The translations under genes and the position numbers were made by a program. This document shows, in pieces, positions 51,766 to 60,481 of a stretch of DNA of 64,000 nucleotides (positions are counted from its first letter, which is position 1; every line of letters begins with the position of its first letter). This stretch comes from Caldilineaceae bacterium (GTDB taxonomy: Bacteria; Chloroflexota; Anaerolineae; Caldilineales; Caldilineaceae). The notes under the pieces were generated by a model. That model ran no database searches. It was given only the letters and a program-made list of their open reading frames with translations, and was not told where the DNA came from. Location: positions 21,549 to 85,548 of the forward strand of contig JALHQH010000052.1 of the NCBI GenBank assembly GCA_022842065.1. The letters run 5' to 3'.

Positions 51766-52793
51766 CCAACGCGGTTGCCTACATTGCGATTGCCTACATT
51801 GCGATTGGCGGTGAAAACAAGCTGTTACGTTTTGGCGTAGACGCGCACAACGGTAACTTGACCCTCCTTGATGAAATTGCGCTGGCGGGTGCGCCCGGCC
51901 CACTCGCCGTTGACCCGACGCAGCGTATGCTTTATGTCGGGCTGCGCTCCACCAGCCAGCTTGCAAGCTATCAGATCGACACAGACAACGGTGCCTTAAC
52001 TCCCTTTGGCCCGACTGTCACCCTCGACACTGATCCCTGTTATCTCGCTACAGACCGCAGCGGGCGCTGGTTATTGGCGGCTTATTATCGCGGCGGCAAA
52101 GCCACCGTTCATCCCCTCCTGGCCGACGGTTCGATTGGCACGCAGCCGGCCTGCACCGTCCAGACCGAACCCTACGCCCACTGTATCGAGACTGATTCGA
52201 CGAACCGTTTTGCTTTTTTACCTCATGTGGCGCAATCGAATGTGATCTATCAGTATCATTTTGATGAGGCCACCGGCCAACTCACCCCTAATTCACCAGC
52301 GCGCCTTGCCCATGCCCCCAACGTCGGCCCCCGTCACTATGTTTATCACCCCACCAAAGCCTTTGTTTACTTCTCGAATGAGCAAGAAGGCAGCGTCACC
52401 GCTTATCATCTTGATCCCCAGGGAACGCTAACCTCGTTCCAAACCCTTTCGACGTTGCCTGCGGATTTCAGCGGCGACAACACCTGCGCCCAGATCCACA
52501 TTCACCCCCAGGGCCGCTTTCTCTATGTTTCCAACCGTGGCCATGACAGCATTGCCTGTTATGCGATTGATGAGGAATTTGGGTTGTTAACCCCATTGGG
52601 CCAACAGCCGACTGAGCCAATTCCCCGCGCCTTCAACCTCGATCCCAGCGGCAACTTTCTCTATGTCAGCGGCCAGGGCAATGGTAAATTAACCGGCTAT
52701 CGCATTGACCAGGCCACTGGCCTGTTGCACCAGGGTGAAACCTATCACGTCGGTGAAAAGCCGATGTGGGTGATGGTGTTGGCTGGTTTTTGA
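51762..52793 (+). CDS. Lactonase family protein (6-phosphogluconolactonase-like beta-propeller)
   Basis: A 343-aa seven-bladed propeller of the YbhE/Pgl type. YVGLRSTSQLASYQID, GPRHYVYHPTKAFVYFSNEQEGSVTAYHLD and PIPRAFNLDPSGNFLYVSGQGNGKLTGYRID are typical blades with the catalytic His and Arg. The first blade carries a perfect 15-base tandem duplication (51776-51805) that repeats AYIAI. Start overlaps the acyltransferase stop (ATGA). It may hydrolyse 6-phosphogluconolactone or another sugar lactone. Confidence 0.88.
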   Translation: MTNAVAYIAIAYIAIGGENKLLRFGVDAHNGNLTLLDEIALAGAPGPLAVDPTQRMLYVGLRSTSQLASYQIDTDNGALTPFGPTVTLDTDPCYLATDRSGRWLLAAYYRGGKATVHPLLADGSIGTQPACTVQTEPYAHCIETDSTNRFAFLPHVAQSNVIYQYHFDEATGQLTPNSPARLAHAPNVGPRHYVYHPTKAFVYFSNEQEGSVTAYHLDPQGTLTSFQTLSTLPADFSGDNTCAQIHIHPQGRFLYVSNRGHDSIACYAIDEEFGLLTPLGQQPTEPIPRAFNLDPSGNFLYVSGQGNGKLTGYRIDQATGLLHQGETYHVGEKPMWVMVLAGF

Positions 52794-52797
52794 AGGT

Positions 52798-52896
52798 GGG
52801 GGTAGAGACGCGGATTGGGGAGGCGCGGATTTTTTACACGCCACTATCTATGTTGGAACCCCAATCTGCGCCACCCTAATCCGCGTCTCTACCCCC
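52798..52896. repeat. Inverted repeat after the lactonase gene
   Basis: Perfect 19-base arms (52798-52816 and 52878-52896, GGGGGTAGAGACGCGGATT-type) enclose imperfect inner pairing of GGGGAGGCGC with GCGCC. Possibly a terminator. Confidence 0.85.
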
Positions 52897-52934
52897 CGGC
52901 TGAACAATAACGCAAACATAAAGGATTTAGATTA

Positions 52935-54428
52935 ATGCGCGAAATGACAATTGGTGAATTGCAAGCAACGATGGCCAGTGGCCTCTACAGTGCCCGCACC
53001 CTGACCCAAATGTATCTGGCGCACATTGATGCGCTGGACAAGCGTGGACCAGCTGTTAATGCGGTGATCGAAATCAACCCCGATGCGTTGGCCATTGCCG
53101 AAGCACTCGATGCGGAGCGCAAGGCGCAAGGTCCACGAGGACCATTACATGGTATTCCGATTCTGTTAAAAGACAATATTGACACCGGCGACAAGATGAT
53201 GACCACCGCCGGTTCGCTCGCCCTGGAGGGCAACTATGCCGCACAGGATGCCTATGTCACCCAGAAACTGCGCGAAGCTGGCGCGATTATCCTCGGTAAG
53301 ACAAATTTAAGCGAGTGGGCTAATTTTCGTTCGTCGCGCTCGTCCAGCGGCTGGAGCAGTCGCGGCGGACGGACGCGTAACCCCTATGCCCTCGACCGCA
53401 ATCCTTGTGGTTCTAGCTCTGGTTCGGGGGTGGCGGCGGCGGCCAACTTTTGTGCGGTGGCGATTGGCACGGAGACCGATGGCTCGATTGTCTGCCCGGC
53501 ATCGGTCAATGGGCTGGTGGGCGTCAAACCGACGGTAGGGTTGGTCAGCCGCCGGGGCATTATCCCAATCGCGCATACGCAAGACACCGCCGGCCCGATG
53601 GCGCGCACGGTGACGGATGCGGCGATTGTCCTGGGCGCGTTAGTCGGTGTTGATCCGCATGACGAGGCAACGGCGGCTAGCGCCGGCCACTTTTACACCG
53701 ACTACACCCAATTCCTGGACAAGGATGGGTTGCGGGGTCTCCGTATCGGAATCGCACGTAACTTCTTCGGCTTTCACGAACGCGTTGATGCGATCATGGC
53801 CGACTGTATTGCGGCACTAAAACGTGGTGGTGCCGAGGTAGTTGATCCGGTGGAGATCAAAAATGCCAAGATGTTGCGCGAGCCGGAATGGCAGACGCTG
53901 CAATATGAATTCAAGGCGGATCTCAATGCCTATCTAGCTGGGGTGAGCGCTGATGTTGCCGTCCATTCCCTGGCTGACATTATTGCCTTCAACGAAGCCA
54001 ATCGCGACCGTGTCATGCCCTACTTTGGCCAGGAGACCCATCTCGCTTCTCAAGCGCGCGGGGGATTGGATGCAGCTGAATATCTCAACCTGACCGCGGA
54101 AAAGCTGCGCCTGGCGCGCACAGAGGGGATCGACGCCACCATGTATGCACACCAGCTTGATGCAATTATGGCCCCAACCGGCAGCCCGTCCTGGGTCACC
54201 GACCTGATCGATGGCGACCGTTTCCTTGGCGGCAGTTCGACCCCGGCGGCGGTGGCTGGTTACCCCAATATCACCGTACCCGCGGGCGATGTTTTTGGCC
54301 TGCCCGTGGGCGTCTCCTTCTTTGCCGGCCCCTGGCAAGAGCCGCTTTTGTTGCGCATCGCCTATGCCTTTGAACAAGCCACCTTGGCACGCCGCCCCCC
54401 CGAATTCCGCAAAAGTGTGGTCGATTAG
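52935..54428 (+). CDS. Amidase signature family protein
   Basis: A 497-aa amidase. The Ser-cisSer-Lys triad is visible: Lys79 (ILLKDNID), Ser160 in CGSSSGSG and the nucleophile Ser184 in TETDGSIV. The C-terminal half includes AGYPNITVPAG and FFAGPWQEPLLLRIAYAFEQ, as in bacterial peptide amidases and glutamyl-tRNA amidotransferase A relatives. No GatB/GatC is nearby, so a peptide or small-amide hydrolase is likely. It opens the rightward half of the catabolic block. Confidence 0.9.
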   Translation: MREMTIGELQATMASGLYSARTLTQMYLAHIDALDKRGPAVNAVIEINPDALAIAEALDAERKAQGPRGPLHGIPILLKDNIDTGDKMMTTAGSLALEGNYAAQDAYVTQKLREAGAIILGKTNLSEWANFRSSRSSSGWSSRGGRTRNPYALDRNPCGSSSGSGVAAAANFCAVAIGTETDGSIVCPASVNGLVGVKPTVGLVSRRGIIPIAHTQDTAGPMARTVTDAAIVLGALVGVDPHDEATAASAGHFYTDYTQFLDKDGLRGLRIGIARNFFGFHERVDAIMADCIAALKRGGAEVVDPVEIKNAKMLREPEWQTLQYEFKADLNAYLAGVSADVAVHSLADIIAFNEANRDRVMPYFGQETHLASQARGGLDAAEYLNLTAEKLRLARTEGIDATMYAHQLDAIMAPTGSPSWVTDLIDGDRFLGGSSTPAAVAGYPNITVPAGDVFGLPVGVSFFAGPWQEPLLLRIAYAFEQATLARRPPEFRKSVVD

Positions 54429-54515
54429 GGTGAATTCGCATCAGGGGATGCCGACTATACGTTTCCAATTTGGCGTTGCTGAATACAATGATAATATGCT
54501 AGAAACGAGCGAACC

Positions 54516-55631
54516 ATGCAGATTCGGACCATTGAAACGATTCCCGTCCAGGTCCCGATCAACCCGCAACGGGCGATTCGGGGGGGACGGGGGAGCCACA
54601 GTGTTTCTCCTTTTCTATTAGTCAAAATTCATACGGATGAGGGCATCGTTGGGCTGGGTGAAGTCTCCTGCACGCCGATCTGGAGCGGCGAGGATCAGGT
54701 GACCGCGGCCCACCTGATTGCCAACTTTCTGGCGCCCCAGCTAATCGGCGAAGATCCGACGGCGATCAACCGGCTGTTGCCACTGATGAACAAAGCCCTG
54801 GCCGGCAACCCCTTTACCAAAGCCGGGATCGAGATGGCGCTTTGGGACATTCTGGGCAAGGTCGCCAACCTGCCGCTCTACCAACTCTTGGGCGGCGCCG
54901 TACGCGACTTTGTGCCCACCAAGTTCTCCGTCTCCGGTCTTGCGCCCAATGAGGCAGCGTCAATTGCGGCTTGGGCGGTGGAACAGGGTTTCCAGACCAT
55001 GAAGGTCAAAGTCGGGATTGAGCCGGATGGCGATGTGGCGCGGGTCAAGGCTGTGCGTGCAGCCATCGGCCCCGACGTACGCCTAGGTGTCGATGCTAAT
55101 GGTGGCTGGAGTCCACAGGTGGCGATCCGCACGATTCGCCGCCTGCTCGAGTATGATATCTACTTTGCCGAGCAGCCCGTGCCCGATCTCGACATCAACT
55201 GGCTGGCCGATGTGCGCAGCCAGGTGCCGGTGGCGATCATGGCCGACGAGAGCGTCTACACCGCGCAACATGCCCTGGCCATCGCCCGCATGAATGCCGC
55301 CGATGCCTTGTCGATCTATGTGGGCAAAGGAGGGATCACCCCGGCCCGGTCGATTGCCGCGATTGCGGAAGGGGCAGGGTTGGTCTGCACCGTGGGCAGT
55401 AACCTGGAACTGGGCATCGGCAACGCGGCGATGATCCACCTGGCCCTGGCCACGCGCGCCATCGCCGCCGAACAATTCCCCTGTGACATTCTCAGCCCTT
55501 TCTTCTACGAAACTGACCTGCTCACCGAACCCCTGCCGATCAAAGCCGGCCGCGCCGATGCCCCGGTCGGCCCCGGCCTGGGCGTCACCCTGGATGACGC
55601 ATTGGTTGCGCGCTATCGGACGGACCGGTGA
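54516..55631 (+). CDS. Enolase-superfamily enzyme (mandelate racemase/muconate lactonising group)
   Basis: A 371-aa acid-sugar dehydratase, epimerase or cycloisomerase-like protein. The KxK pair Lys163/Lys165 (MKVKVG), metal ligands Asp193 (VDANGG), Glu219 (FAEQP) and Asp244 (MADES), and Lys271 (YVGKGG) are in the order of the MLE subgroup. This supports proton transfer next to a carboxylate with magnesium; substrates include muconate, N-acylamino acids and dipeptides. A GATAAT at about 54490 may be its -10. Confidence 0.9.
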   Translation: MQIRTIETIPVQVPINPQRAIRGGRGSHSVSPFLLVKIHTDEGIVGLGEVSCTPIWSGEDQVTAAHLIANFLAPQLIGEDPTAINRLLPLMNKALAGNPFTKAGIEMALWDILGKVANLPLYQLLGGAVRDFVPTKFSVSGLAPNEAASIAAWAVEQGFQTMKVKVGIEPDGDVARVKAVRAAIGPDVRLGVDANGGWSPQVAIRTIRRLLEYDIYFAEQPVPDLDINWLADVRSQVPVAIMADESVYTAQHALAIARMNAADALSIYVGKGGITPARSIAAIAEGAGLVCTVGSNLELGIGNAAMIHLALATRAIAAEQFPCDILSPFFYETDLLTEPLPIKAGRADAPVGPGLGVTLDDALVARYRTDR

Positions 55632-55656
55632 CGACCGATAGGGCCATGCGACATTT

Positions 55657-55727
55657 GAACGCGGATGTTACGGATTAAGCGGATTAAAAATCCGTGCAAA
55701 TCCGCCTAATCCGTAACATCCGCGTTC
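55657..55727. repeat. Inverted repeat between enolase-family and LLM genes
   Basis: Arms 55657-55677 and 55707-55727 pair perfectly over 21 bases, with further CGGATTAA/GCGGATTA 8-base words and an inner hairpin. The genes on either side are co-directional. Confidence 0.88.
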
Positions 55728-55754
55728 TATTTTTGATGAAAAGGAGATCAACCC

Positions 55755-56648
55755 ATGAAAAAACCCGTCGGCATTAACATCTGGTCCCGGCTGGTCGAAC
55801 AGACCTTTCCCTTTCTTGATCAGGTAGTGGCCCCCTTCGATTCGATCTGGTTTCCCGATCATGTGCAATATGGTGACAACAAAGTGGCCGAGGGCTGGAG
55901 TTTGCTCGCCTATGCGCTGGCGCGCTATCCCGACAAACTCTGCGGCCACGATGTGCTCTGCAACAGCTTTCGCAACCCGGCGCACCTGGCCAAAATGGCG
56001 GCGACCATGCAGGTGATCTCCGAGGGGCGGGTGGTAGTGGGGATTGGCGCGGGGTGGAACGAGGAGGAGTACACGGCTTATGGCTGGCCCTTCCCCAAGC
56101 CCAAGGTGCGTATTGCCCAACTGGCCGAGTCGGTGCAGATTCTACGTAAAATGTGGACCGAAGCGCCGGTCAACTTCCAGGGTGAACATTACCAGGTGAC
56201 CAATGCTTATTGCGAGCCACGTCCCGCCATCGTCCCACCGATCATGGTCGGTGGCGCAGGCGAAAAATTTACCTTGCGCGTCGTTGCCCAATATGCCGAT
56301 TGGTGGAACTACATCTACATCGACCGCCCCACCTACCTCCACAAACAAGAGATCCTCAAAGCGCATTGCCAGGAGGTTGGGCGTGATTATGGGGAGATCA
56401 AACAGGTGGTGCACGCCGGGATTATGATCGCTGAGAGTGAAGCTGAATTGCAGCGTTTACAGCGCCTGCCCACCTCGCGCCCTGTCGGCACCGGTGACAT
56501 TGCCGGCCCCCCCGCGCTGATCACCGAGCGGCTGTTAGAGGCCATCGACCAGGGGGCCGAGCGCATCACCCTGCATTTCTGTGATGCGCCGCGACCGGAA
56601 GGGGCGTGGCTCTTTGCGGCGACGGTGCTGCCGCACTTGTTTAATTAA
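55755..56648 (+). CDS. LLM class flavin-dependent (F420-type) oxidoreductase
   Basis: A 297-aa luciferase-like TIM-barrel oxidoreductase. DSIWFPDHVQYGD, RNPAHLAKMAATMQVISEGRVVVGIGAGWNEEEYTAYGWPFPKPKVRIAQLAESVQIL and PPIMVGGAGEKFTLRVVAQYADWWN are typical of F420- or FMNH2-dependent members. Cofactor is not certain, but the sequence resembles the F420 group common in Chloroflexota and actinobacteria. AAAAGGAG lies about 9 bases before the ATG. Confidence 0.9.
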   Translation: MKKPVGINIWSRLVEQTFPFLDQVVAPFDSIWFPDHVQYGDNKVAEGWSLLAYALARYPDKLCGHDVLCNSFRNPAHLAKMAATMQVISEGRVVVGIGAGWNEEEYTAYGWPFPKPKVRIAQLAESVQILRKMWTEAPVNFQGEHYQVTNAYCEPRPAIVPPIMVGGAGEKFTLRVVAQYADWWNYIYIDRPTYLHKQEILKAHCQEVGRDYGEIKQVVHAGIMIAESEAELQRLQRLPTSRPVGTGDIAGPPALITERLLEAIDQGAERITLHFCDAPRPEGAWLFAATVLPHLFN

Positions 56649-56672
56649 TCAGTTAATGAAATGGTCAGCCCA

Positions 56673-57455
56673 CTAGGCGCGAATGCCGTTGGTGGCACCC
56701 AGGCCAGCGTTGATCAACAGGTTGGTCTCGGCGCTGTAGCTGATCATGGGGATGCCGTTGGCGGCCCAATGGCGGGAAAGTTCAATGTCGGCCAGTTGGA
56801 TCGCCGCGTAGATACCGTTGCGCTGACAGGCGGCGACGACTTTTTCAATCGCAGCGACCATGGTCGGCGAGGTCGGCGGGCCAGCGACCCCCAGTGAGAT
56901 TGAGAGATCATTAGGGCCGATAAAAAGGACATCGACCCCTGGCACTGCGGCGATTTCGTCAACGTGAGCCAGCGCCTCTTTGGTCTCGATCTGGATCACG
57001 ACCAAGTTTTCCTGGTTGGCACGCGCCATAATGTCGAGCACGGGACCACCCTGGAAGTTGGTGTGACCGCGGTTGAGCGCACAGCCCCGTTGCCCTTCCG
57101 GCGGGTACTTGACGATCTGCAAGGCCTGTTGCACCTGTTCCACGCTGTAAACGCGTGGCAACATAATCCCCTGCGCACCCACGTCAAGCGATTGGGCCAG
57201 GTAGGGATACGCCAGCTCTGGCACGCGCACAATCGGGGTGATCCCATAGGCGCGGCCGGCGCGGCTCAGGTCGGCGATAGTCTCGATACTAAACGGGCCA
57301 TGCTCATTGTCAATAATCGTAAAGTTAAAGCCGGCAATCGCCAGCAATTGCATAATCGCGGGCTGACGGATTTCGGCGACCATGGTGCCGAGGACAACAT
57401 TCCCGGCGCGTAGCGACTGGCGCAAGGGATTAGGTGCAATAATCGAATCAAGCAT
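56673..57455 (-). CDS. HpcH/HpaI aldolase family protein
   Basis: A 260-aa class II aldolase, probably cleaving 4-hydroxy-2-oxo acids to pyruvate and an aldehyde with a divalent metal. His52 (IDNEHGPFS), Arg77 (VRVPE), the metal Glu in IQIETKEA and Asp in IGPNDLS are in the expected places. It faces the LLM gene convergently (24-base gap) and lies downstream of the apiosidase-like gene on the minus strand. Confidence 0.92.
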   Translation of the reverse strand: MLDSIIAPNPLRQSLRAGNVVLGTMVAEIRQPAIMQLLAIAGFNFTIIDNEHGPFSIETIADLSRAGRAYGITPIVRVPELAYPYLAQSLDVGAQGIMLPRVYSVEQVQQALQIVKYPPEGQRGCALNRGHTNFQGGPVLDIMARANQENLVVIQIETKEALAHVDEIAAVPGVDVLFIGPNDLSISLGVAGPPTSPTMVAAIEKVVAACQRNGIYAAIQLADIELSRHWAANGIPMISYSAETNLLINAGLGATNGIRA

Positions 57456-57508
57456 AATCGCTAATACTCTTTTCTAGTCAGCAGCTATAATGAATTTTGA
57501 TGTTTTAC

Positions 57509-57542
57509 CGCTCATCGGGGATTGCCAAATCCCCGATGAGCG
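57509..57542. repeat. Perfect 15-bp hairpin with GGGGATT core
   Basis: Arms 57509-57523 and 57528-57542 are fully complementary with a 4-base loop (GCCA). The core GGGGATT/AATCCCC recurs at 62797-62814. Confidence 0.8.
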
Positions 57543-57595
57543 ATTCTAAACCCTCACAATTTCGCCAACGATACACTAGTGCAGTGGCAAGGAAA

Positions 57596-57722
57596 TTCTG
57601 CTAGATTAGCCACGGAGTGGCGACTGATGGTAGCCGCAGGTTTCAACCTGCGGATCCGCTGGGCCCCAGCCTTAAAAGGCTGGGCTACCGTCTGCCGCCA
57701 CTCCGTGGCTAATCTAGCAGAA
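57596..57722. repeat. Cruciform-like element: 27-bp outer stem with two inner hairpins
   Basis: Outer arms 57596-57622 and 57696-57722 are perfectly complementary. Between them GGTAGCC/GGGCTACC pair, and inside that lie CCGCAGGTT/AACCTGCGG (57634-57653) and CCCAGCCTT/AAGGCTGGG (57665-57684). The RNA or DNA would form a multi-branched fold. It lies directly after the apiosidase-like gene. Confidence 0.9.
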
Positions 57723-57738
57723 CTTACGTCACGCTGTA

Positions 57739-59058
57739 CTAGCTAACTGCAGGACCGGGCAACGGAAAATTTTGCTCCGCATCTTCTATGATCAAGAGCC
57801 AATCCTGGCCGCGCCCAGTGGTCGGCGGGGTATAGCTCTGAAGCCCTTTGCTGTTGCCGGTGTGGATATGGTGGGCAACGCCATAGCGCGGGTCGTACCA
57901 GATCTCTTTCACCTGTAGGCAGGGGAAGCGCGTCTGATCGATGGTGAAATGTTCGCCGCGTGGTGAATAGATGATGGCAAATGAGTGATCTGCGGCCATT
58001 GCCGCGCGGATCTTACCACCCCCTGTGCGTGGCCCATCGAGAATGAGCGACGGCATGGGGAGCAGTTGGGTAAAGGGTCGTGCTTCAAACAAGCGGCGTA
58101 CCCAACGCATCTGGAACGCGCCCGGATGGTCGAGCGCTTCCCACCAGGGAATGTCGGCGCGGATCACCGCTTCCAGGCCAGGTGCCCACATCTGCCAGAT
58201 ATTGTTATTGCCATAGGTGTGACCGCAGGCTCCGGCCAATAGCGCCCAATACGCGGCCTGCCGCACATCGTAGTCATCAAAACGGTGATAGGGATCGACA
58301 TTACGATAGTAAAAACCAACCGGGATCGACTCGTAGCGCGGTTCGCCGTCGAGCGTTGGCTTGGGCGGCGTCAAGGCGTAGTCATGATCAATGTAGAGGC
58401 CATTGTCGTGATCATGCGCGCTGTGCGAAGATTGGCTCATGTAGAAATCGAGCCACTCAGCATCGGCCAGTTGGGTGGAGGCAAAGCCGGGGCCGCGCGG
58501 GTGAAAGGTGATCAGATGGTTGCCGCCATCGCCGTCACGTAGCCCCTTGGCCATGCTGTCGATGATCGCGCGCTCCGCCGGCGTGTCGATATTGGCATCA
58601 CCGCCTAGAATCCAGACGAGGTCCGCATCTTTGTACCGTTCGCCCAGAAAGCGGCCAAAGGTATAGGCATTTTCGGGCGTGAAGATCAGATCGTGATCCG
58701 CTTTCCAGTAGAAACCCCAGGTCGGCAGCATGCCGAGTTGTAGCCCCAGCCGGTTGGCCTGGTTGACGATGTAGTCAACATGGGCGAAGTAGGCTTCATT
58801 CGGACGCGCCGGGTCGCGGTCGCGGAGGGGCAGATCGCCATAGGGGTTGGGATCATCTAGCCCTTTGCGTTCCGCCAGGACCACGGCTTGAATGATCGTA
58901 AACTCTTTGGCCGCGCGGTTGCTCAAGTAGCGATCCGCCTCTTCGCGGTCCAAGCGGTGAAAGAGTTCCCACGCCGTGTCGCCCAGCCAAAAGAAGGGGG
59001 TGCCATCGGCGTTGGTTAAATAGCGTTGATTTTCGTGAATCCGTAAATAGTTTGCCAT
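57739..59058 (-). CDS. DUF4038 glycoside hydrolase (apiosidase-like, GH140 type)
   Basis: A 439-aa TIM-barrel glycosidase. The opening RYLTNADGTPFFWLGDTAWELFHRL is the DUF4038 signature. The central NYGDLPLRDRDP, LPTWGFYW, VWILGGDAN and the acidic HTYGNNNIWQMW region fit the family that cleaves apiose or other plant-cell-wall sugars, with a C-terminal collagen-binding-like domain. The start could be ATG 59058 or TTG 59070; the TTG overlaps the upstream stop as TTGA. It is co-transcribed with the upstream DUF3500 gene. Confidence 0.85.
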   Translation of the reverse strand: MANYLRIHENQRYLTNADGTPFFWLGDTAWELFHRLDREEADRYLSNRAAKEFTIIQAVVLAERKGLDDPNPYGDLPLRDRDPARPNEAYFAHVDYIVNQANRLGLQLGMLPTWGFYWKADHDLIFTPENAYTFGRFLGERYKDADLVWILGGDANIDTPAERAIIDSMAKGLRDGDGGNHLITFHPRGPGFASTQLADAEWLDFYMSQSSHSAHDHDNGLYIDHDYALTPPKPTLDGEPRYESIPVGFYYRNVDPYHRFDDYDVRQAAYWALLAGACGHTYGNNNIWQMWAPGLEAVIRADIPWWEALDHPGAFQMRWVRRLFEARPFTQLLPMPSLILDGPRTGGGKIRAAMAADHSFAIIYSPRGEHFTIDQTRFPCLQVKEIWYDPRYGVAHHIHTGNSKGLQSYTPPTTGRGQDWLLIIEDAEQNFPLPGPAVS

Positions 59059-59066
59059 GGGTTTGC

Positions 59067-60197
59067 TCAATGATCCTGGGCATAGTGTCGCGCCAGGATA
59101 TCCGCCCCAAAGTCGTTGGCCGGGTCGCGCCAGACGGAGTGGATATGGTTGGCGTCGTTCTGCGTGTTGTCGTACTCAACCAGGAAGCGTGTCCCTTGCA
59201 GCCGATAGTAATGGGCTTCACGTCGCTCAATGCCACCGGCCCAGGCAAAGTGAATACCGTCGATGCCGCTTGCTTCTAACTTCTTTAGCTCAATCTCAGC
59301 CAATTCCTCGGGCATACGGTGAATGTAATCACCGACCAACGCCAACAGAATCTCGCGCTGGGCGCTGTTCATCTGCGCGACCGCAAGTCCTTTGGGGGCG
59401 GTCGTATAGCGCACCGGCTCCAAATCCGCCTCGGTGACCCCGCGCTCTTCGGCCAGGCGTGCCATCGTCCGAAATTGGGAAGCGACCGCAAGCGTGTCAT
59501 CAATGCCTGGGGTCTGCGCGGGCAGCGAACCAGCAACCACATAGGGGCGGTTGAGGGTCACCATATCGGGCGGGGCCATCGACGTCAGGATCGCCTGGGC
59601 GCGCTGATCTGCGCTCAACGCGTGCATCAGATCGCGCGCCAGATCTTCAATTGTGGCCAGTGGCCGCAAGGAGTTACTGCCAATCAGCGGCGACTCCGCC
59701 GGGTTGGAGCCGAAAAAGGAGGGGGTCGGCGCGACGATCTGGCCGTCGACAATCGTATAGTTGAGCGAGATGTGGTGCCCTTCAAAGCGCCACCCCCATG
59801 CGCCTGGATCGTCGGGGGTGCCAAAAATCGTCAGATGGTAGAGCCGCGAATCGCGCCACCAGATTGCGGCGGTAAAGCCCTCCTTGGCGTCGAGCAACGT
59901 TTCCAGCCCCATGATTGTGGTGGCGGTGTTGTAGCCGCCGCGGCTGAGACCGGTCATAATCAACCCTTGGGCCAACCGTTGTTGCGCCCGATCCATTTGC
60001 GTGAAGGGCAGCCCCTGCCGTTCGGTCGGGGTGTAGTACCAGGTGGTACGCTCGGCTTGGTCGGCAAAATCGAGCTGGGCAATCGCCCGTTGGTCGGTGG
60101 AGAGGCCGGCCAGAAAATTTTGGGCCGCTTCGCCCATGCGTTGGACGAGTTGGCGCGCGGCCGTACCGGTGGCGGCGGTGGTTCCATTGTTACACAT
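59067..60197 (-). CDS. DUF3500 domain-containing protein
   Basis: A 376-aa protein of unknown function. WYYTPTERQGLPFTQMDRAQQRLAQGLIMTGLSRGGYNTATTIMGLE, the WGWRFEGHHISLNYTIVDG segment and HIHSVWRDPANDFGADILARHYAQDH are hallmarks of DUF3500. A conserved His-rich middle (GHHIS) and HIHS near the end could be catalytic or metal sites. ATG 60197 has CAGGAG about 8 bases upstream. Its stop lies 8 bases inside the start region of the glycosidase gene, so the two probably act together. Confidence 0.9.
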   Translation of the reverse strand: MCNNGTTAATGTAARQLVQRMGEAAQNFLAGLSTDQRAIAQLDFADQAERTTWYYTPTERQGLPFTQMDRAQQRLAQGLIMTGLSRGGYNTATTIMGLETLLDAKEGFTAAIWWRDSRLYHLTIFGTPDDPGAWGWRFEGHHISLNYTIVDGQIVAPTPSFFGSNPAESPLIGSNSLRPLATIEDLARDLMHALSADQRAQAILTSMAPPDMVTLNRPYVVAGSLPAQTPGIDDTLAVASQFRTMARLAEERGVTEADLEPVRYTTAPKGLAVAQMNSAQREILLALVGDYIHRMPEELAEIELKKLEASGIDGIHFAWAGGIERREAHYYRLQGTRFLVEYDNTQNDANHIHSVWRDPANDFGADILARHYAQDH

Positions 60198-60299
60198 GGT
60201 TGGCTCCTGATTGGATCTATGTTTGTCGCATCATTGCGGGAAAAGGCTGGTTCTTATTCTAGCGCGAGACGCGTCATTGCGCAATTGGGGTTTGGGGGT

Positions 60300-60404
60300 A
60301 CAGGTAAATCGGTAAATCGGTACATCGGTAAATCAGTACCGATTTACCTGTCTACTGATTTACCGATGTACCTGTCTACCGATTTACCGATTTACCAATC
60401 TACC
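60300..60404. repeat. Period-8 inverted array with GGTAAATC-type words
   Basis: Units GGTAAATC, GGTAAATC, GGTACATC, GGTAAATC on the left and GATTTACC/GATGTACC/GTCTACTG types on the right. Divergent promoters of the DUF3500 and Gfo genes lie on either side. Word-for-word related to 47315-47414. Confidence 0.9.
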
Positions 60405-60481
60405 CATCTCCCCCGCCCCATGTTACAATACCCCTATTTGCTGTGCTCAATGATCCGATTTGCATTTTGGAGGAGGAACCT

